Positions 45,085 through 54,562 of a stretch of 64,000 nt of DNA are shown piece by piece (the first letter of the stretch is position 1; each line of letters opens with the position of its first letter). The notes beneath the pieces are model-generated. The model was not told where the DNA came from. It searched no databases and worked only from the letters and a program-made list of their open reading frames with translations. Source of the DNA: an uncultured Olleya sp. (GTDB lineage: Bacteria; Bacteroidota; Bacteroidia; Flavobacteriales; Flavobacteriaceae); NCBI GenBank assembly GCA_947503885.1, contig CANNFD010000003.1, forward strand, positions 1 through 64,000. Direction: 5' to 3'. Made by a program: the position numbers and the translations under genes.

Positions 45085-45122
45085 TTTAAATTTATCAATT
45101 AAATTAAAAACATCCCTTCAAC

Positions 45123-47288
45123 ATGAAAAAACTAGCTATTGGTCTATTAACCGTTATAACCATTATGTCTTGTAAAGAAGAAAAAAAACAAGTAGAACGA
45201 AGTATCGTCGTTGATTACCCAACAACTACAAAAGTAGACACAGTAACCAACTATTTTGGTACAGATGTAAAAGATCCATACAGATGGTTAGAAGATGACA
45301 GAAGTCCAGAAACCGAAGCTTGGGTAAAAGCAGAAAACAAAGCCACTTTTGCTTATTTAGATAATATCCCATACAGAGACCAATTAAAACAACGACTTGA
45401 AAAATTATGGAATTACGAAAAAATAGGTGCTCCATTCATAGAAGGTGACTACACTTATTTTTATAAAAATGATGGATTACAAAATCAATATGTAATTTAT
45501 AGATATAAAACTGGTGAAGACCCAAGTACTGCAACTGTATTTTTAGACCCGAATACCTTTAAAGAAGATGGAACCATATCTTTAGGTGGTACAAGTTTTT
45601 CTAAAAACGGTAAGATTCTAGCCTACGCAATTTCTGAAGGCGGAAGCGATTGGCGTAAAATTTTAGTAATGGATGTAGAGTCCAAAAAAATTATTGAAGA
45701 CACTTTAGTAGATATTAAATTTAGCGGAATGTCTTGGTATAAAAACGAAGGATTTTACTACTCTAGCTATGACAAACCAAAGGGGAGTGAGCTTTCTGCA
45801 AAAACAGACCAACACAAAGTATACTATCATAAATTAGGGACACCTCAAAAAGAAGATCAACTTATTTTTGGTGGTACTCCAGAAGAAAAACATAGATATA
45901 TCTATGCTAATGTAACTGAAGATGATAGATATTTAATAATCTCACCTCGTGTTTCAACATCTGGAAACAAACTATATATCAAAGACTTAACACAACCTAA
46001 TGCTAAATTAGTAGAAATTATTGGCAATACCGATAGTGACACATATGTTATTGAAAATGAAGGTTCAAAATTATTTTTAGTAACAAATCTTAACGCTCCT
46101 AATAAAAAGATAGTTACAGTGGACGCTTCAAACCCTACTCCAGAAAATTGGGTAGACTTTATACCAGAAACTAAAAATGTACTTAGTCCATCAACTGCTG
46201 GAGGATACTTTTTTACAGAGTATATGGTTGATGCTGTCTCTAAAGTAATGCAATACGATTACAGCGGGAAATTAATTAGAGAAGTAGAATTACCTGGCGT
46301 TGGTAGTGCAAGTGGTTTTGGAGCTAAAAAAGAAGATAAAGAATTGTACTACTCGTTTACAAACTATGTAACTCCTGGTAGTATCTATAAATACGATATA
46401 GAAAACGGAACCTCTGAATTATTCCGTAAACCAAATATCGATTTTAACCCTGAAAACTACGAAAGCAAACAAGTTTTTTACAAATCTAAAGACGGTACAA
46501 AAGTACCAATGATAATTACACACAAAAAAGGATTAGCACTTAATGGTAAAAACCCAACTATCCTTTATGGATATGGTGGTTTTAATGTAAGCTTAACTCC
46601 TAGTTTTAGTATCGCTAATGCAGTTTGGATGGAGCAAGGTGGTATTTATGCTGTCCCTAATTTAAGAGGTGGTGGAGAATATGGTAAGGCTTGGCATGAT
46701 GCAGGAACACAGCTAAAAAAACAAAACGTTTTTGACGATTTTATCGCTGCTGCAGAATACCTTATAGATAACAAATATACCTCATCAGACTTTTTAGCAA
46801 TTAGAGGTGGATCAAATGGTGGATTATTAGTTGGTGCAACAATGACACAACGTCCAGATTTAATGAAGGTTGCTTTACCTGCAGTTGGCGTTTTAGATAT
46901 GTTACGTTATCATACATTTACTGCAGGAGCAGGATGGGCTTATGATTATGGAACCGCAGAAGACAGTAAAGAAATGTTTGAATACTTAAAAGGATATTCG
47001 CCAGTACATAATGTAAAAGAAGGCGTGCAATATCCTGCAACCATGGTTACCACTGGAGATCATGATGACAGAGTGGTCCCTGCACACAGTTTTAAATTTG
47101 CTGCAGAACTACAAGCTAAACAAACAGGAAATAACCCAACATTAATACGTATTGAAACTGACGCCGGTCATGGCGCTGGTACACCAGTAAGTAAAACTAT
47201 CGAGCAGTATGCAGATATTTATGGTTTTACATTATTTAATATGGGATTTGATGTGTTACCAACTGAGATTGAAGAATTTAAAGATTAA
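45123..47288 (+). CDS. Prolyl oligopeptidase (S9A) lipoprotein
   Basis: The 721-residue protein has a lipoprotein signal ('[10 protein letters not shown]', lipidated C17), an N-terminal seven-bladed propeller (to about 430) and a C-terminal alpha/beta hydrolase domain. The triad is S564 ('[11 protein letters not shown]'), an aspartate in '[12 protein letters not shown]' (646-649) and H683 ('DAGHGAGTP'). It cleaves short peptides after proline, probably in the periplasm or at the surface for peptide nutrition. The length is normal for the family, and the gene stands alone. Confidence 0.94.
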   Translation: MKKLAIGLLTVITIMSCKEEKKQVERSIVVDYPTTTKVDTVTNYFGTDVKDPYRWLEDDRSPETEAWVKAENKATFAYLDNIPYRDQLKQRLEKLWNYEKIGAPFIEGDYTYFYKNDGLQNQYVIYRYKTGEDPSTATVFLDPNTFKEDGTISLGGTSFSKNGKILAYAISEGGSDWRKILVMDVESKKIIEDTLVDIKFSGMSWYKNEGFYYSSYDKPKGSELSAKTDQHKVYYHKLGTPQKEDQLIFGGTPEEKHRYIYANVTEDDRYLIISPRVSTSGNKLYIKDLTQPNAKLVEIIGNTDSDTYVIENEGSKLFLVTNLNAPNKKIVTVDASNPTPENWVDFIPETKNVLSPSTAGGYFFTEYMVDAVSKVMQYDYSGKLIREVELPGVGSASGFGAKKEDKELYYSFTNYVTPGSIYKYDIENGTSELFRKPNIDFNPENYESKQVFYKSKDGTKVPMIITHKKGLALNGKNPTILYGYGGFNVSLTPSFSIANAVWMEQGGIYAVPNLRGGGEYGKAWHDAGTQLKKQNVFDDFIAAAEYLIDNKYTSSDFLAIRGGSNGGLLVGATMTQRPDLMKVALPAVGVLDMLRYHTFTAGAGWAYDYGTAEDSKEMFEYLKGYSPVHNVKEGVQYPATMVTTGDHDDRVVPAHSFKFAAELQAKQTGNNPTLIRIETDAGHGAGTPVSKTIEQYADIYGFTLFNMGFDVLPTEIEEFKD

Positions 47289-47291
47289 TAC

Positions 47292-47372
47292 TTTGTCATT
47301 CATACAAAAGCAAGAATCCACAACAATTAATTTTATGTAAAGATAGATTCCTGCTTTCGCAGGAATGACAAA
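47292..47372. repeat. Inverted pair of REP-like palindromes (GTCATTCCTGCGAAAGCAGG type)
   Basis: The right unit (47345-47371) contains a perfect hairpin TTCCTGC-TTTC-GCAGGAA and ends GAATGACAAA. The left unit (47292-47318) is a degenerate inverted copy, beginning TTTGTCATTC and containing AAAGCAAGAATC, with about four differences. The two units could pair along their length across a spacer of about 25 bases. This palindrome is familiar from intergenic regions of many bacteria and may also insulate the prolyl oligopeptidase gene from the ABC gene. Confidence 0.65.
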
Positions 47373-47407
47373 ACCGCTCTTCTTAAAAGGTGAGCGGTTT
47401 TTTTTAT
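47371..47407 (+). terminator. Intrinsic terminator before the ABC ATPase gene
   Basis: AAACCGCTC and GAGCGGTTT flank a 12-base loop and are followed by a T8 run. It lies inside the longer possible ABC frame, which supports the inner start for that gene. Confidence 0.82.
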
Positions 47408-47424
47408 ACTATTTTTACAACACT

Positions 47425-48336
47425 ATGCTAAACGTTAAAAATCTAACATTTTCTTATAACAAAACACCTGTTTTAAAAGAACTTTCTTTTAAGGCTAAAC
47501 CAGGTGAAAACGTTGCTGTAATTGGAGAAAGCGGCTCTGGTAAAAGCACATTGTTAAATCTTATTTTTGGTGAATATGACTTAAACATAGGTCAAATTTT
47601 CTGGAAAGACAAAGCAATTTTAGGTCCTAAATACAATTTAGTTGTTGGTTATGACTTTATGAAATATGTTACTCAAGAATTTGACTTAATGCCTTTTATA
47701 ACTGTCGAAGAAAATATAGGAAAATACCTTTCAAATTTTTTTCCGGAAGAAAAAAGAGAACGCACTTCAGAGCTATTGGAGGTTGTTGAACTTACCGAAT
47801 TAGCTAAAACAAAAGTTAAACTTTTAAGTGGCGGTCAAAAACAACGTGTAGCTTTGGCTAGAGCATTAGCTAATCAACCAGAAATTATTTTATTAGACGA
47901 ACCGTTTAGTCATATCGATAATTTTCAAAAACAATCATTACGTCGTAATGTATTTAAATATCTAAAAGATAAAAATATTACATGTATTGTTGCAACGCAC
48001 GACAAAGAAGATGTTTTAGGATTTGCAGATCGGATGATTGTTTTATATAACCAAAAAATAGCAGTTAATGATAGTCCTGAAAATTTATTTAATGATCCTA
48101 AAACACCTTTAATAGCGTCTTTTTTTGGTGAGTACAATGTTTTAGATGATCAAATTATTTATTCTCATCAACTAAAAATAGTCGAACACTCTAATTTAAA
48201 AGCGACTGTCGTAGATAATTATTTTAAAGGGCATTATTATTTGATTGAAGCGCTAGCAGGAGATGACATTGTCTTTTTTGAGAATAAATCTGCATTAAAA
48301 ATAAACCAAGAAGTATATCTTCAAAAACAGTTATAA
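47425..48336 (+). CDS. ABC transporter ATP-binding protein
   Basis: The 303-residue protein has Walker A 'GESGSGKST' (34-42), the Q-loop in 'YVTQEFDLMPFITVEEN', signature 'LLSGGQKQRVALARAL' (from 133), Walker B 'IILLDEP' and the H-loop 'VATHD'. About 80 C-terminal residues beyond the ATPase core look like a small beta domain, as in transporters with a regulatory or TOBE-like tail. No permease is adjacent, so the partner and substrate are unknown. The start at 47425 avoids reading through a terminator. Its 3' end overlaps the convergent Gre-like gene by six bases. Confidence 0.88.
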   Translation: MLNVKNLTFSYNKTPVLKELSFKAKPGENVAVIGESGSGKSTLLNLIFGEYDLNIGQIFWKDKAILGPKYNLVVGYDFMKYVTQEFDLMPFITVEENIGKYLSNFFPEEKRERTSELLEVVELTELAKTKVKLLSGGQKQRVALARALANQPEIILLDEPFSHIDNFQKQSLRRNVFKYLKDKNITCIVATHDKEDVLGFADRMIVLYNQKIAVNDSPENLFNDPKTPLIASFFGEYNVLDDQIIYSHQLKIVEHSNLKATVVDNYFKGHYYLIEALAGDDIVFFENKSALKINQEVYLQKQL

Positions 48337-48792
48337 GGTTTTTGTTATTATAAACTTTTGATCTCTAAATACGATTTCTTCATTTATACTTTTTCCTAAA
48401 AGTAACTGTGCAATTGGTGTGTTTGCTGCAATAGCATAAAATTTTTCATTTTCAATTTCAAATTCGCCAGCGCTAATTGCAATATAATAATTAGCTTTTG
48501 TAGTGTAAACTACGCTTCCTAAACCTATTGTTTTAGAGTTAGTCTCTGTACCGATTTTAGCTAGTAATTGATTTACTTTTTGGATTTGAGCCAATTGCTG
48601 TCCTGCTTTTTCGCGTTCTAATTGTACCATTGCTCGACCAGTTTCGTGCTTGTCTCCAGCACTACTTTTAGTTTCAGACGTTAACGATTCTTGCAATTCT
48701 TCAATTGTTTGATTAATGGTGTTTAGTCTATTTTTAGTAAACTGCACACACTTGTTGTAAAGTGCTAGTTTAATATTTTTGGTTTTATTCAT
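48331..48792 (-). CDS. Gre-like (GreA/GreB) transcript-cleavage factor homologue
   Basis: The 153-residue protein has an N-terminal helical hairpin (about 8-80) and a C-terminal FKBP-like domain ending 'NTPIAQLLLGKSINEEI', which parallels the GreA C-terminal 'SPIARALIGK' segment. At the hairpin tip 'AGDKHETG' places D47 and E50 with the same DxxE spacing as the catalytic D41/E44 of GreA. It may enter the RNA polymerase secondary channel to rescue or modulate paused complexes. It is diverged enough that another secondary-channel role is possible. It overlaps mtgA by eight bases. Confidence 0.65.
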   Translation of the reverse strand: MNKTKNIKLALYNKCVQFTKNRLNTINQTIEELQESLTSETKSSAGDKHETGRAMVQLEREKAGQQLAQIQKVNQLLAKIGTETNSKTIGLGSVVYTTKANYYIAISAGEFEIENEKFYAIAANTPIAQLLLGKSINEEIVFRDQKFIITKTL

Positions 48793-49471
48793 CTTTCATT
48801 TTATAATTTAATACACCATAAAAATTCATCTGATTTATTATCCAACGTTTTCTAGAAGCTATGTAATTAGTTACTGGATTTGCTTTGTATTTTCTAGGGT
48901 TAGGAAGTATTGCAGCAATTGCAGACGCTTCTAGTTTAGTTAATTTTACTGCAGATTTTTTAAACCAATGTTGTGCTGCAGCTTCTGCACCATAAATACC
49001 ATTTCCCATTTCAATACTATTTAAATAGACTTCCATAATACGTTGTTTAGACCAAGTTAGCTCTATTAAAAATGTAAAATAAGCTTCTAAACCTTTACGT
49101 AACCAACTGCGTTGTGGCCATAAAAAAACGTTTTTTGCAGTTTGTTGGCTGATAGTACTTGCGCCTTTAACACGCTTTCCTTTTTTATTGTTTTGGTAAG
49201 CTTTTTCAATAGCTTTTATGTCAAAACCATTATGCTTTAAAAAATTTTGATCTTCGCTACAGATGACTGCTAATTGTAAGTTTTTGGATATGTTTTCTAT
49301 TGGTTGCCAATCGTGTTTTAATATTTTAGGACTATCGTCTTCAAAATACCTAATAACCATTAAAGGGGTAATTGGTACCGGAACCCATTTAAAAAACAAA
49401 ACTAAACCAAATGTAATTATTACAAACCAAACCGCGGACTTGGTGATAAACCTAAATAATTTTGAAATCAT
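48785..49471 (-). CDS. mtgA: Monofunctional peptidoglycan glycosyltransferase
   Basis: The 228-residue GT51 enzyme has one N-terminal membrane anchor ('AVWFVIITFGLVLFFKWV'), the catalytic glutamate E73 in 'ICSEDQNFLKHNGFD', 'GASTISQQTAKNVFLW' and 'EVYLNSIEMGNGIYGAEAA'. It polymerises lipid II into glycan strands on the periplasmic side of the inner membrane and lacks a transpeptidase domain. Its ATG lies one base after the upstream FAD oxidoreductase stop, and it overlaps the Gre-like gene, so all three are translated as a block. Confidence 0.95.
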   Translation of the reverse strand: MISKLFRFITKSAVWFVIITFGLVLFFKWVPVPITPLMVIRYFEDDSPKILKHDWQPIENISKNLQLAVICSEDQNFLKHNGFDIKAIEKAYQNNKKGKRVKGASTISQQTAKNVFLWPQRSWLRKGLEAYFTFLIELTWSKQRIMEVYLNSIEMGNGIYGAEAAAQHWFKKSAVKLTKLEASAIAAILPNPRKYKANPVTNYIASRKRWIINQMNFYGVLNYKMKDE

Positions 49472-49472
49472 G

Positions 49473-50585
49473 TTAGTCTATTAGATTTGCTAATTCTTCT
49501 CCAATCAAACTACCTATTGCTACTCCCATTCCGCCTAAACGCACACCACAAAACACATTATTACTTATCGTTTTTACAATAGGTTTTTTTTGGTTTCCAA
49601 CACCCATAATTCCGCTCCAGCGATGTTCCACTTTAAAAGGTGTATTTGGTAAAATTGTAGTTTTTAAAAGTGTTTCTAATGTATTTTGAATTAAATCTGT
49701 TTGACTTAAATCTGTGGTTTCTTCGCCTTTAAAATCAAGGTTTCTACCTCCTCCAAGAAGGATTCTGTTATCGATGTTTCGGAAATAATAATACCCTTCG
49801 TCTAAATGAAATGTCCCTTTAATAGGTAAGTTTTTAATGGGTTTTGTAATCAAGACTTGCGCTCTGGCTGGTTTAACATCAGGAATGTTTAAAGCCTGGG
49901 CAAAGCCATTTGTAGCAATCAATAATTTTGAAGTAGAAAAACTAAATTGGTTTGTTTTAACCTTTACTGCATTTACATCTTCTGAAAAAGCAGAAACAAA
50001 AACATTGTTAAGGATTTTAATCCCTTTTAAAAGCACTTTTTGCAATAAAGCCTGCATCATGCGACCGGTGTCTATTTGGCCCTCAAATTGATTAAAACTA
50101 TACTGATTTTTGATGTTTTTAAATCCAAACGTATTCTCTTTTAAGCTAAAAACATTGTCGCCAAAAATAGGCTTCATTAAATTATTAATAGTTTGTTTCT
50201 GGTCTATGCAAGTTTCAAATAAATTATCGTTTTGGGTAAATAGCTCATAACCTCCTAATTGTTGGTAATCTATCGTTTTATCACCTAAAGTATTTCGTAA
50301 TTTTTGTAAGCCTTTTACACGTTTATTAACCAGGTCTAAAACCTCTTGTTCTGTATGCGATTTAAGGTCATCTATAATTTCGGATAGACTTCCAAAACAA
50401 GCAAAGCCAGCATTTTTTGTGCTTGCACCTTGTGGTAACGTCCCTTTTTCTAAGATTAAAATATTAGCATTTGGAAAGCGGTTTTTTAATTGTAATGCGC
50501 AATTTAAACCCACAATACCACTACCAACAATAGTATAATCTACTTTGGTTAGCCATGATTTTATTTCCCAATAACTTAATGTCAT
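49473..50585 (-). CDS. FAD-dependent oxidoreductase (DadA/glycine oxidase-like)
   Basis: The 370-residue protein has the dinucleotide-binding motif 'IVGSGIVGLNCALQLK' (19-34) and the FAD-family ribose segment 'ANILILEKGTLPQGASTKN'. The C-terminal 'GVRLGGMGVAIGSLIGEEL' closes the FAD site. The DAO family oxidises amino or imino acids, and the substrate here cannot be read. No signal peptide, so it is cytoplasmic or peripheral. It is embedded between envelope genes, 16 bases after the anchored protein gene and one base before mtgA. Confidence 0.85.
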   Translation of the reverse strand: MTLSYWEIKSWLTKVDYTIVGSGIVGLNCALQLKNRFPNANILILEKGTLPQGASTKNAGFACFGSLSEIIDDLKSHTEQEVLDLVNKRVKGLQKLRNTLGDKTIDYQQLGGYELFTQNDNLFETCIDQKQTINNLMKPIFGDNVFSLKENTFGFKNIKNQYSFNQFEGQIDTGRMMQALLQKVLLKGIKILNNVFVSAFSEDVNAVKVKTNQFSFSTSKLLIATNGFAQALNIPDVKPARAQVLITKPIKNLPIKGTFHLDEGYYYFRNIDNRILLGGGRNLDFKGEETTDLSQTDLIQNTLETLLKTTILPNTPFKVEHRWSGIMGVGNQKKPIVKTISNNVFCGVRLGGMGVAIGSLIGEELANLID

Positions 50586-50601
50586 TTTGGTAAGGTACTA
50601 T

Positions 50602-51960
50602 TTATTCTATTTGATTAATAAAAAACTGAGCTAATGCATTGATGTCTTTATTTTTTAAATTTATCTGACCATCTACTGCTATAGCTTCGTCCTTAGAGCT
50701 GTCTCCACTTATTTGTAAGGTTGTAAGCTTTTTTAAATAACTATTAATCATCGGAAAATGGTCTTGCTGTTGTAGTTTTTCAAAATCAATATTTAATGCA
50801 AAAATTTCCGAAGTTTCTTTTATATTATTTTCTAAGCTATGACTTAAATTAGTACTCGCAATTAAACTATTAGTGCTTGTCGCGTCTAATTTAACCTGAT
50901 ACAAAGGAAACACATCTTTATTTAGTTTACCCTGTTTTATAATAGATATACTTTCAAGATACTTGTACAGTTTTGAAGCGTTAGAGGATAATTGCAAATT
51001 AATTTCGGGTACTTGTTTTGTTACTGCAGATACCGTTGCTACCTTTTCAAAATCGTCATTATAGTCATAAGTTACAACAGAATCTATTTGCGTGGTTGCT
51101 TTTAAAACCTCTAATGCTAAATGTCCATTATAATAAGTGTCTATACTGTCCGTGTTAACATTTATCCCTTTGTGTTTAAACGTCATATTTTTTAATGTAG
51201 AAAACAAATTAAGGTCAAGGGTTACACTTGCATCACTTGAGAAAGTAGTCGACTTAAGGGTTCTGGGTACGTCCAAAAAAACTGGTAATACAAAATTACC
51301 ACTGATTGTTGTTTTACCTGCTTTAAAATTAATCTCTAAATCATCATTTTTAGTGATATAATTAATATGCGAATTTGCGCTTTTTATCTTATCCCATTTA
51401 ATGTCAGCCTTTTCAAGTGTTTTATTATTGACTAATAGGTCTAAAAACACATTTTTGACATTGGCTTTACTTGGGTTGTAGGCAACAATACATTGTTTGT
51501 TATTAAACGCAATTACAATAGTATTATCGTTGTTTTTTGCAACTGTAAAATTATCTGAATCTATAAAATCTTCTATCTTATATTGCTTTATTAAATGATT
51601 TTTAAAATGGTCTTTATCAGAAATTTTAAAGGAAGTGAATAGGGTTGTAATAGGTTGTCCCTTAATGGTGTATAAAAAAATATTTGCGGGTATTGCGTAT
51701 CCTACATCTTCTTTTTTATCCTCTTTTTTGTCATCCTCTTTATCTGATTTATTATTAAGATAAAATGAAGGGTTTTTAATAGCATTAAAAAGTAGTGACT
51801 GTGCTATACCGTCCACTTGAATTTTAATAATATTATCTGCTTTTTCATGAATTATACCTTGGTAAGATGCATAATCGCGGTACATTAAAAACCCTTTAAA
51901 AACCAAAAGCAGCACACTAATAATAATGGCTGCTCTTTTTAATATTTTTTTAATTCTCAT
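50602..51960 (-). CDS. Membrane-anchored periplasmic protein of unknown function (related to the upstream 627-residue protein)
   Basis: The 452-residue protein has an N-terminal signal anchor ('IKKILKRAAIIISVLLLVFK'). A lysine/aspartate-rich stretch near residues 72-84 ('NKSDKEDDKKEDKKEDVG') precedes a beta-rich body. 'FKISDKDHFKNHLIKQY' and 'NNDNTIVIAFNNKQCIVAYN' align by eye with 'IKDTTKFEDFLKTQ' and 'NNEVAIVWDNSTLVMVVAS' of the neighbouring exported protein, which suggests an old duplication. No catalytic motif was recognised. It starts six bases after the neighbour's stop. Function unknown. Confidence 0.72.
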   Translation of the reverse strand: MRIKKILKRAAIIISVLLLVFKGFLMYRDYASYQGIIHEKADNIIKIQVDGIAQSLLFNAIKNPSFYLNNKSDKEDDKKEDKKEDVGYAIPANIFLYTIKGQPITTLFTSFKISDKDHFKNHLIKQYKIEDFIDSDNFTVAKNNDNTIVIAFNNKQCIVAYNPSKANVKNVFLDLLVNNKTLEKADIKWDKIKSANSHINYITKNDDLEINFKAGKTTISGNFVLPVFLDVPRTLKSTTFSSDASVTLDLNLFSTLKNMTFKHKGINVNTDSIDTYYNGHLALEVLKATTQIDSVVTYDYNDDFEKVATVSAVTKQVPEINLQLSSNASKLYKYLESISIIKQGKLNKDVFPLYQVKLDATSTNSLIASTNLSHSLENNIKETSEIFALNIDFEKLQQQDHFPMINSYLKKLTTLQISGDSSKDEAIAVDGQINLKNKDINALAQFFINQIE

Positions 51961-51966
51961 TAATAA

Positions 51967-53850
51967 TTATTTTGCAAATTTTTCGATAATATTAAATAAG
52001 TATTTAAGAGCGTTTTCTTCAGTTTTTGGTACTTCAATTACCATTTCTGTATTAACAGTATTTCCTTTAATTTTTGATGCTGTGATGTAAGCATCTTCAG
52101 AGGTGTTTAAAAACCACTCTAACTTACCAGTTCTGTCAATTCCCATTTCGTCAATTGGTAATTGTGCTGCTAATTGCTTAGCACTTACAAAAATAGAATA
52201 GCTGTTATCTAGCATCATTTTTTTGCTTTTTTTAGAAACTTTAGCATCAAATGTACCACTTACAATTTTTTCCATTTCTGCTTCAGACGTACCTAAAAAT
52301 ACAATCCCATCTTTAATTGTAAAATGAATAGCTAAAGGGCTTTTTGGAATTTTGAAAGTATGGTATCCATTATTAAACGTTACCATTTGCTTGTTAGCAG
52401 AGTAATTTAATAATTTATTAATCATGCTTGGATCTTCTGTTGAAGCCATTAACAAAAAGTCAGGAACTGTTTCTGTTTTAGTTTTTTCGACCTCTACATA
52501 CTCATAATCGTCATTATACTCATAAGTTGTATAAGTTACATCTTGTTTAGATATACCAGATAATAGAAATAACATATCCCCTTTAAGTACTTTAGCTACT
52601 GCCTCTTCATCTAATAATAATGAAAAAAGGTCAACACCTAAAGCAGCTTCTTCTCCAAATTCTGGCATGCTACTATATATGCTTTTAATAAGTTTTGGAT
52701 ATTCAATAAGTGTCCCCTCGGTATCCATAGCATAGCTCATAAAACCAATCATCCTGTCTTCATTAACATAATTTAAAAACTTTTTATTAAGTTTTCTAGA
52801 GGTCATTATCTTATAACTTTTAGCCATCTGATCAGACATGATGTAAGTTGTATTAAGCATCATTTTGTCATTTTCAAGAAACAATTTTGCTGTCAAACCA
52901 TTATTAGCATACATGCTTGCTAAGTCAAAACCAGCTAATTGTCCATAATACATAGATCCTAAAAGGTTAGAATATAATTGACCAAAATCGTTTACCCATA
53001 ATGTTGCTTCTGCCTTATTATCTAAGCTTTTTAAATAGGATTTATTTTTTATTATAGAACGAGAAGGTGCTTGTAATAAAATTTGTTCTGCTTTTAACAA
53101 TGACCATTTGTTACTTAATGCTTTTTTAATTTCGTAGTTTGAATTGTCATATGTATAACCGTAGTCATAATCCTCTTCAGTAGATTCAATAACCGTTTCT
53201 TCAATTTCCACTTCTTCTTCAACTATTTCTTCCTCTTCATATTCAGTAGACTCAGTTACCGTTTCTTCTACCTCCTCTTCATCATAATCATATTCTTCAA
53301 CTACTTCAGCTGTTGCTTCTGTATTATAACCATAATAATTATCTTTTTTAAGACCATAATTAGCCATTACTTGTTCGTCTTGAAAATACATCTTATTTGG
53401 AGATGCAACAACCATTACTAATGTTGAGTTATCCCAAACAATAGCTACTTCATTATTGCTTTCTAAAGATTTTAAGCCATTATTATTAATGATTTCTTTT
53501 TTACTTTGTGTCTTTAAAAAATCTTCAAACTTAGTTGTGTCTTTTATTGGAACAAGAAAAGCGTTGTAGTTTACACTATCATTAGCTTGATAAAAATAAT
53601 GTGAAGATGCATTTAAATTAAATCCAAAATCTTCTAAAGCGCTAAACTTGTTGTTTTTTCTAGATAATTCTTTAATAATTTCTGTACCCATAAAAGAGCT
53701 ATTTAACTCTTCCATAGACATTAATTGTAATAAGTTTTGTCCTTTAATAGTAGCAACTACAGCTGCATCACTTGGTATTTTAGAGCTATTGTTTTGGGCA
53801 GTTGTAAATGCTGTAACGCAAATTAATGCAATGCTTAAAAGTTTTTTCAT
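51967..53850 (-). CDS. Exported DUF4836-like protein with acidic low-complexity insert
   Basis: The 627-residue protein has a signal peptide ('MKKLLSIALICVTAFTTAQ') and then 'IPSDAAVVATIKGQNLLQLM', which resembles the start of DUF4836 proteins of Bacteroidetes as I remember them. Residues about 185-240 are almost entirely Glu, Tyr, Asp, Val and Thr ('YDYDEEEVEETVTEST'), an extended acidic linker. The remaining body is alternating strands and helices without known motifs. It probably resides in the periplasm or on the outer membrane. It lies between a lipoprotein gene (16 bases) and the anchored paralogue (six bases). Function unknown. Confidence 0.75.
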   Translation of the reverse strand: MKKLLSIALICVTAFTTAQNNSSKIPSDAAVVATIKGQNLLQLMSMEELNSSFMGTEIIKELSRKNNKFSALEDFGFNLNASSHYFYQANDSVNYNAFLVPIKDTTKFEDFLKTQSKKEIINNNGLKSLESNNEVAIVWDNSTLVMVVASPNKMYFQDEQVMANYGLKKDNYYGYNTEATAEVVEEYDYDEEEVEETVTESTEYEEEEIVEEEVEIEETVIESTEEDYDYGYTYDNSNYEIKKALSNKWSLLKAEQILLQAPSRSIIKNKSYLKSLDNKAEATLWVNDFGQLYSNLLGSMYYGQLAGFDLASMYANNGLTAKLFLENDKMMLNTTYIMSDQMAKSYKIMTSRKLNKKFLNYVNEDRMIGFMSYAMDTEGTLIEYPKLIKSIYSSMPEFGEEAALGVDLFSLLLDEEAVAKVLKGDMLFLLSGISKQDVTYTTYEYNDDYEYVEVEKTKTETVPDFLLMASTEDPSMINKLLNYSANKQMVTFNNGYHTFKIPKSPLAIHFTIKDGIVFLGTSEAEMEKIVSGTFDAKVSKKSKKMMLDNSYSIFVSAKQLAAQLPIDEMGIDRTGKLEWFLNTSEDAYITASKIKGNTVNTEMVIEVPKTEENALKYLFNIIEKFAK

Positions 53851-53866
53851 TGGTTTTGGTTATGGG

Positions 53867-54544
53867 TTATTTTTTTAGTTGGATTTGTGTAGTAAAATCA
53901 CCACTTCCGTTTATTACATCCATTGCACTTACACGTTGCATAACTGCTTTTTTAGATTTAGAAACTTTAGCTTGTTGATTATTTTGTGAAGCAACCTCTT
54001 TATCAAACCTGTAAATCACAGTGTAAGAAGCGTCATCAAATACTTTTTTATTTTCTGTTTTTAATTTATTATACTGTTTTTTAACCTCTGAAGAATAAGA
54101 GTACTCTCTTTTAAACACCCCTTTTTTATTATCAAAAAGAAAAGAAGAATTTGCTGTTTTGCTTTTTTGCTGACTAGTAACTTTGTTTGTTATTTTGTTA
54201 ATATTATCAAGTTTATTAAAATCACATTTTACTGAAAAAATAAAATTTTCATAATCTGCAGTTTTCTTGATATTGGTTATCCCTTCTGCCTTTTGCAGTT
54301 CTGAAACAACATCATCTAACCCTTTTTGAATATCTGCTTTAGAAGGCACCTTATATCCATTTACAGAGTCCAATAGCATAATAGATGCTAATTTAGATTT
54401 GCTTCGACTCATATTTAATGTAAAAGTCATTGTACCTGTACCATCACTATTTAAATCTATTTCTTCAATGATTTCAAAACACGAGGTTATTGAGAAGAAT
54501 ATAACAAATAATAAGCTGTATTTAAGGTAACTATCAATTTTCAT
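53867..54544 (-). CDS. Lipoprotein of unknown function, first gene of envelope operon
   Basis: The 225-residue protein has a lipoprotein signal peptide with lipobox 'SITSC' and then 'DLNSDGTGTMTFTLNMS', a strand pattern seen in several periplasmic lipoproteins. The C-terminal half is lysine- and serine-rich ('KSKKAVMQRVSAMD'). An upstream ATG seven codons earlier is rejected because it lies in the -7 promoter box at 54563-54570. It heads a tight minus-strand run of six genes ending at the Gre-like gene. Function unknown. Confidence 0.75.
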   Translation of the reverse strand: MKIDSYLKYSLLFVIFFSITSCFEIIEEIDLNSDGTGTMTFTLNMSRSKSKLASIMLLDSVNGYKVPSKADIQKGLDDVVSELQKAEGITNIKKTADYENFIFSVKCDFNKLDNINKITNKVTSQQKSKTANSSFLFDNKKGVFKREYSYSSEVKKQYNKLKTENKKVFDDASYTVIYRFDKEVASQNNQQAKVSKSKKAVMQRVSAMDVINGSGDFTTQIQLKK

Positions 54545-54562
54545 CTTTGCTATTTTATAAAT

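Noticed and set aside
47365-47424. Longer N-terminus for the ABC ATPase
   Set aside because: It would start inside a REP-like palindrome and translate through a strong terminator; the inner ATG begins at the normal family start.
51137-51361. Plus-strand open frames opposite the envelope operon, and similar antisense frames elsewhere
   Set aside because: They lack family resemblance, start signals and independent spacing, and lie wholly inside well-supported genes.
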